64,000 nucleotides of DNA, taken from Pomphorhynchus laevis (lineage: Eukaryota > Acanthocephala > Palaeacanthocephala > Echinorhynchida > Pomphorhynchidae). The stretch is taken from positions 1 through 64,000 of the forward strand of contig WNNJ02000084.1 of the NCBI GenBank assembly GCA_012934845.2, read 5' to 3'. The notes beneath the pieces were generated by a model. That model did not search any database and had not been told where the DNA came from. It saw only the letters and a list, made by a program, of their open reading frames with translations. Positions within the stretch are counted from its first letter, which is position 1, and every line of letters starts with the position of its first letter. Positions 58,330 through 64,000 of the stretch are shown one piece after another. The position numbers were made by a program, and so were the translations under genes.

Positions 58330-58920
58330 TTCTGATAATTTTATTCAATAAGCGAACAAAGTTATCCTTACTTATGAAATAAAAGGTGTTCCAATGGGAA
58401 GTAATAGTAGCCCAATTATAGCTGACTTATTTATAAGCTTTATAGAATATAAATTTTAAAAAAATAAATCTAAACTATATAAATATATGAAATATATGTT
58501 TCGATACATTGATGATATATGTGTATTTAATTCTAATAATTTTTATTCAATTAGTGAGCACATTTATCCAGAAAGCCTTATTCTTAACAAAACCAATATT
58601 AATGATAAAGAAGGTGTATATCTAGATATGAACATTAAATTAACATTAACTAAAACTACTATTAATTTATATCGTAAAGATGACATATTTAAATTTACAA
58701 ATATTTTTGCATGAGCATTCATGCATACCATATAATATAAAATATAATACATTAAATAATGAAATTTTAAGAATTGCAACAATATGTAATGATATTGGCT
58801 TTCTTCAAAATCATTTAAATAATTTAATAGATGCATATTTTAAACTAGGTTACTATAAAAATAACATCAAGCAGAAAATAGTAAAATATATAAATCAATA
58901 CAATAAAATATAAAGAATAA
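58330..58920 (+). mobile_element. Penelope-like element RT fossil 2
   Basis: GVPMGSNSSPIIADLFISFI (RT block), KYMFRYIDDICVFNSNNFYS (catalytic YIDD intact), SEHIYPESLILNKTNINDKE, VYLDMNIKLTLTKTTINLYR, KDDIFKF, then in a shifted frame LHEHSCIPYNIKYNTLNNEI, LRIATICNDIGF and LNNLIDAYFKLGYYKNNIKQ. These are consecutive C-terminal blocks of the PLE RT (YIYP.EL..K.T, YLD....I, LY.KRDDF.F, LL.QGY...KL). Better kept than the copy at 19.5 kb, but broken at the frame change and truncated at the 5' end. Confidence 0.8.
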
Positions 58921-59440
58921 ATTTAAACTCTTAGGTGGCAAATTTATACCTGGATATGAACATTAAATTAACATCAATTAAAACTATTAATTTATATCGT
59001 AAATATGACAGATTTAAATTTACAAGAAGCATATTTTTGCATGAGCATGCATACCATATAATATAAAATATAATACATTAAATAATGAAATTTTAAGAAT
59101 TTCAACAATTTGTAACAATATTGGATTTTATCAGAGGAAATAAGTCATTAGCATGGTTATCAAGCCAATCAATTAACTGAAACTATATAAGAATTGTCAT
59201 AATAAATAATGATATCATCTTCAAAATCATTCAAAGAATTAAATAGATGTATATGTTAAACTATAAAAATCAAACAAAAATAGTGAAATATATAAATAAA
59301 CACAATAATATTAAAAATAAATTTAAACTCTTTAGTGGAAAATCTTTATTGATGGATAATAACATACTCTATGCTATAATAAGATACACTAAATAATCAA
59401 ATTTCATTTGAGGAAATAAGTCATTAGTATGTATTTGGCT
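58921..59440 (+). mobile_element. Re-duplicated PLE 3' coding scraps
   Basis: The segment with ATGAACATTAAATTAACATC, AATTTATATCGTAAA, CATGAGCATGCATACCATAT is repeated from 58,940. AGAGGAAATAAGTCATTAGC recurs at ~59,134 and AGGAAATAAGTCATTAGTAT at ~59,412. So two more truncated copies or internal duplications lie in series. Confidence 0.65.
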
Positions 59441-59515
59441 CTGCTGCTATGTTGGGTCTAGCAATAGATGCCGAATCCTGATAACATTGCAGTCCCTTCT
59501 GATGAACTCTTTTCT
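59440..59515 (+). ncRNA. PLE-tail structured RNA module, copy 6 (sense orientation)
   Basis: CTGCTATG pairs with CATTGCAG (one mismatch). Loop TTGGGTCTAGCAATAGATGC, then CCGAATCCTGATAA, then CTGATGAACTC. It follows RT sequence in the sense direction, which fixes the module as downstream of the RT reading frame. Confidence 0.5.
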
Positions 59516-60000
59516 TTATTATTATTTATTAGTATAATTATATATAATAATAGAACGTCTATTATTATAGTCAATTCATAAAAATTGATTTTTATTTAAA
59601 ATATTAATTTAAAAATTTAAACTTCAAATAAATATAAAATCTTGTATAATTATTTATTTTTTATAATTATTTATTTTAATTTTTAATCTATAAATAGTAT
59701 AAAATACATAGACTTAGTTATATGAGCCGATTAGTTCTTTCTTTTTCATTATGGATTCTGACAAAAACTGCTATTGATGCTCAGATATGTGGATTTACTA
59801 TTATTACTAATCAAGAATAGCGGCCGAAACCTGATAATATAGAATATAAAATAAAATAATATAAAATCTTATATAATTATTTATTATTTATAATTATTTA
59901 TCTTTATTTTTAATTTATATATAGTATAAAATAAAATTTCAAATATGATTTCTCTTGATATGTTGGGTCTAGAAATAAGAACCGATATCTATATAATATA
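59516..60000 (+). mobile_element. PLE tails in series (sense)
   Basis: TCAATTCATAAAAATTGATT, AAATACATAGACTTAGTTAT (tail end), then a second partial module with GCGGCCGAAACCTGATAAT at ~59,820 and a third scrap TGTTGGGTCTAGAAATAAGA at ~59,953. Same orientation as the RT fossil at 58.3 kb. Confidence 0.6.
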
Positions 60001-60329
60001 TATACTATATTTAATCATAATAATTTATTTTTAATTTAAATTTTATAGTAATTTATTTTCAATTCGAATAAGTGCATTCAATTAAATGATCGTATTAGCT
60101 ATATAATTGTTGCATCTACAAAAATATAATTATTAAATTTATATCAAAATTATCCAGATATTCTAATATATATTCAGATATTCTATCACAAATCATAATC
60201 TCATTATTAAAAATGCTCTTGCAATGACTTGCAAGAGCTTTTGTCAATTCGTTAAGTAAACTAGTATCTTAAAAATAAAGATATTTGAATAAAAATAGAA
60301 TTACAATTAGTAATTCTAATAATTTGATT
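60001..60329. other. AT-rich spacer before the satellite
   Basis: A short stem AAAATGCTCTTGCAATGACT...GCAAGAGCTTTT (60,210-60,245). Nothing else recognised. Confidence 0.4.
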
Positions 60330-63300
60330 GTTGATTTGTTTATATACAATACACAAATCAACAAAATATTATTAAAATATTAAATTTACAATAATACAAA
60401 TCAACAAAATATTAATAAAATATTAAATTTACAACACACAAATCAACAAATAAAATATTATTAAAATATTAGATTTACAATATACAAATCAACAAAATAT
60501 TATAAAATATTAAATTTACAATATACAAATCAACAAAATATTATTAAAATATTAGATTTACAATATACAAATCAATGAAATATTATAAAAATATTAAATT
60601 TACAACACACAAATCAACAAATAAAATATTATTAAAATATTAGATTTACAATATACAAATCAATGAAATATTATAAAAATATTAAATTTACAATATACAA
60701 ATCAACAAAATATTATTAAAATATTAAATTTACAATATACAAATCAACAAAATATTAATAAAATATTAAATTTACAATAAACAAATCAACAAATAAAATA
60801 TTATTAAAATATTAGATTTACAATATACAAATCAATGAAATATTATAAAAATATTAAATTTACAATATACAAATCAACAAAATATTATTAAAATATTAAA
60901 TTTACAATATACAAATCAACAAAATATTAATAAAATATTGAATTTACAACACACAAATCAACAAATAAAATATTATTAAAATATTAGATTTACAATATAC
61001 AAATCAATGAAATATTATAAAAATATTAAATTTACAATATACAAATCAACAAAATATTATTAAAAATATTAAATTTACAATATACAAATCAACAAAATAT
61101 TAATAAAATATTAAATTTACAACACACAAATCAACAAATAAAATATTATTAAAATATTAGATTTACAATATACAAATCAACAAAATATTATTAAAATATT
61201 AAATTTACAATATACAAATCAACAAAATATTATTAAAATATTAAATTTACAATAAACAAATCAACAAAATATTATTAAAATATTAAATTTACAATATACA
61301 AATCAACAAAATATTATAAAAATATTAAATTTACAATATACAAATCAACAAAATATTATAAAAATATTAAATTTACAATATACAAATCAACAAAATATTA
61401 TTAAAATATTAAATTTACAATATACAAATCAACAAAATATTATAAAATATTAAATTTACAATATACAAATCAATGAAATATTATAAAAATATTAAATTTA
61501 CAATATACAAATCAACAAAATATTATAAAATATTAAATTTACAATATACAAATCAACAAAATATTAATAAAATATTAAATTTACAACACACAAATCAACA
61601 AATAAAATATTATTAAAATATTAGATTTACAATATACAAATCAATGAAATATTATAAAAATATTAAATTTACAATATACAAATCAACAAAATATTATAAA
61701 ATATTAAATTTACAATATACAAATCAACAAAATATTAATAAAATATTAAATTTACAACACACAAATCAACAAATAAAATATTATTAAAATATTAGATTTA
61801 CAATATACAAATCAACAAAATATTAATAAAATATTAAATTTACAACACACAAATCAACAAATAAAATATTATTAAAATATTAAATTTACAATAAACAAAT
61901 CAACAAAATATTATTGAAATATTAAATTTACAATATACAAATCAACAAAATATTATAAAATATTAAATTTACAATATACAAATCAACAAAATATTAATAA
62001 AATATTAAATTTACAACACACAAATCAACAAATAAAATATTATTAAAATATTAGATTTACAATATACAAATCAATGAAATATTATAAAAATATTAAATTT
62101 ACAATATACAAATCAACAAAATATTATTAAAATATTAAATTTACAATATACAAATCAACAAAATATTATTAAAATATTAAATTTACAATATACAAATCAA
62201 CAAAATATTAATAAAATATTAAATTTACAACACACAAATCAACAAATAAAATATTATTAAAATATTAGATTTACAATATACAAATCAATGAAATATTATA
62301 AAAATATTAAATTTACAATATACAAATCAACAAAATATTATAAAATATTAAATTTACAATATACAAATCAACAAAATATTAATAAAATATTAAATTTACA
62401 ACACACAAATCAACAAATAAAATATTATTAAAATATTAGATTTACAATAAACAAACCAACAAAATATTATTAAAATATTGAATTTACAATAAACAAATTA
62501 ACAAAATATTAATAAAATATTAAATTTACAATAAACAAATCAACAAAATATTATTGAAATATTAAATTTACAATATACAAATCAACAAAATATTATAAAA
62601 ATATTAAATTTACAATATACAAATCAACAAAATATTAATAAAATATTAAATTTACAACACACAAATCAACAAATAAAATATTATTAAAATATTAGATTTA
62701 CAATATACAAATCAATGAAATATTATTAAAATATTAAATTTACAATATACAAATCAACAAAATATTAATAAAATATTAAATTTACAACACACAAATCAAC
62801 AAATAAAATATTATTAAAATATTAGATTTACAATATACAAATCAATGAAATATTATAAAAATATTAAATTTACAATATACAAATCAACAAAATATTATTG
62901 AAATATTAAATTTACAATATACAAATCAACAAAATATTATAAAAATATTAAATTTACAATATACAAATCAACAAAATATTAATAAAATATTAAATTTACA
63001 ACACACAAATCAACAAATAAAATATTATTAAAATATTAGATTTACAATATACAAATCAATGAAATATTATAAAAATATTAAATTTACAATATACAAATCA
63101 ACAAAATATTATTAAAATATTAAATTTACAATATACAAATCAACAAAATATTAATAAAATATTAAATTTACAACACACAAATCAACAAATAAAATATTAT
63201 TAAAATATTAGATTTACAATATACAAATCAATGAAATATTATAAAAATATTAAATTTACAATATACAAATCAACAAAATATTATTAAAATATTGAATTTA

Positions 63301-64000
63301 CAATAAACAAACCAACAAAATATTATTAAAATATTGAATTTACAATAAACAAATTAACAAAATATTAATAAAATATTAAATTTACAATAAACAAATCAAC
63401 AAAATATTATTGAAATATTAAATTTACAATATACAAATCAACAAAATATTATAAAAATATTAAATTTACAATATACAAATCAACAAAATATTAATAAAAT
63501 ATTAAATTTACAACACACAAATCAACAAATAAAATATTATTAAAATATTAGATTTACAATATACAAATCAATGAAATATTATAAAAATATTAAATTTACA
63601 ATATACAAATCAACAAAATATTATTAAAATATTAAATTTACAATATACAAATCAACAAAATATTAATAAAATATTAAATTTACAACACACAAATCAACAA
63701 ATAAAATATTATTAAAATATTAGATTTACAATATACAAATCAATGAAATATTATAAAAATATTAAATTTACAATATACAAATCAACACAATATTATTAAA
63801 ATATTGAATTTACAATAAACAAACCAACAAAATATTATTAAAATATTGAATTTACAATAAACAAATTAACAAAATATTAATAAAATATTAAATTTACAAT
63901 AAACAAATCAACAGAATATTATTGAAATATTAAATTTACAATATACAAATCAACAAAATATTATAAAAATATTAAATTTACAATATACAAATCAACAAAA
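60330..64000. repeat. Satellite of ~42-bp monomers, runs off the window
   Basis: About 88 head-to-tail monomers of the form TACAAATCAACAAAATATTA-TTAAAATATTAAATTTACAA. Recurrent subtypes: CACACAAATCAACAAATAAA (with ATTAGATTTAC), TACAAATCAATGAAATATTA, ACAAATCAACAAAATATTAA, and AATAAACAAACCAACAAAAT. Subtypes follow one another in a preferred order, giving a higher-order period of about four monomers (~170 bp) with longer duplicated blocks near the right end (~62,430-62,560, ~63,290-63,420 and ~63,800-63,930 share AAACAAACCAAC and AAACAAATTAAC). No open frame. Confidence 0.97.

Noticed and set aside
60330-64000. Regularly spaced short repeats as a possible CRISPR array
   Set aside because: There are no unique spacers; the whole unit repeats, and the setting is eukaryotic. 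It is a satellite.

Overview
The window is eukaryotic and almost certainly metazoan nuclear DNA. It is very AT-rich by eye, its genes are split by GT-AG introns, and it is crowded with LINE and Penelope-like (PLE) fossils, foldback elements and satellites. Two conserved animal genes could be assembled exon by exon with every splice phase agreeing. Several of their introns are very short (32-51 nt) beside others of up to 8.8 kb. The lineage cannot be named from sequence alone; an AT-rich, fast-evolving invertebrate fits best.

Layout. 0.17-5.8 kb: a WDR45/WIPI4-type PROPPIN gene on the + strand, whose penultimate exon and flank have been tandemly copied three times. 6.8-14.4 kb: a satellite of about 204-bp monomers with a 2,616-bp higher-order duplication. 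14.4-29 kb: gene-poor, holding PLE reverse transcriptase fossils, a large foldback, a LINE fossil next to a hammerhead-ribozyme-like core, a PLE GIY-YIG fossil and a second satellite of about 246 bp. 29.6-30.4 kb: an acid-phosphatase-like exon with an internal stop, and a separate unknown spliced gene piece. 31.0-32.8 kb: a long LINE fossil.

33.7-55.9 kb: a gene of the INPP4 inositol polyphosphate 4-phosphatase family on the + strand, with 13 phase-consistent exons from 38.35 kb and two possible C2-domain exons upstream. Its introns hold foldbacks, at least six PLE tails, a hammerhead-like core, and an antisense single-exon gene of 336 codons. The last exon has lost the CX5R catalytic signature. 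56.0-56.6 kb: a GC-rich LINE C-terminal fossil. 57-60 kb: a foldback and further PLE copies. 60.3-64.0 kb: a satellite of about 42 bp that runs off the window.

Most notable: (i) PLE tails carry a repeated structured RNA module of about 75 nt. Its two helices, one forming a pseudoknot, show compensatory changes between copies. (ii) The WDR45 terminal-exon array could give truncated propellers. (iii) The INPP4-like protein looks catalytically dead. (iv) There are two hammerhead-like cores. WDR45 and INPP4 both belong to phosphoinositide biology (a PI3P effector and a PI(3,4)P2 phosphatase); their proximity is probably chance.
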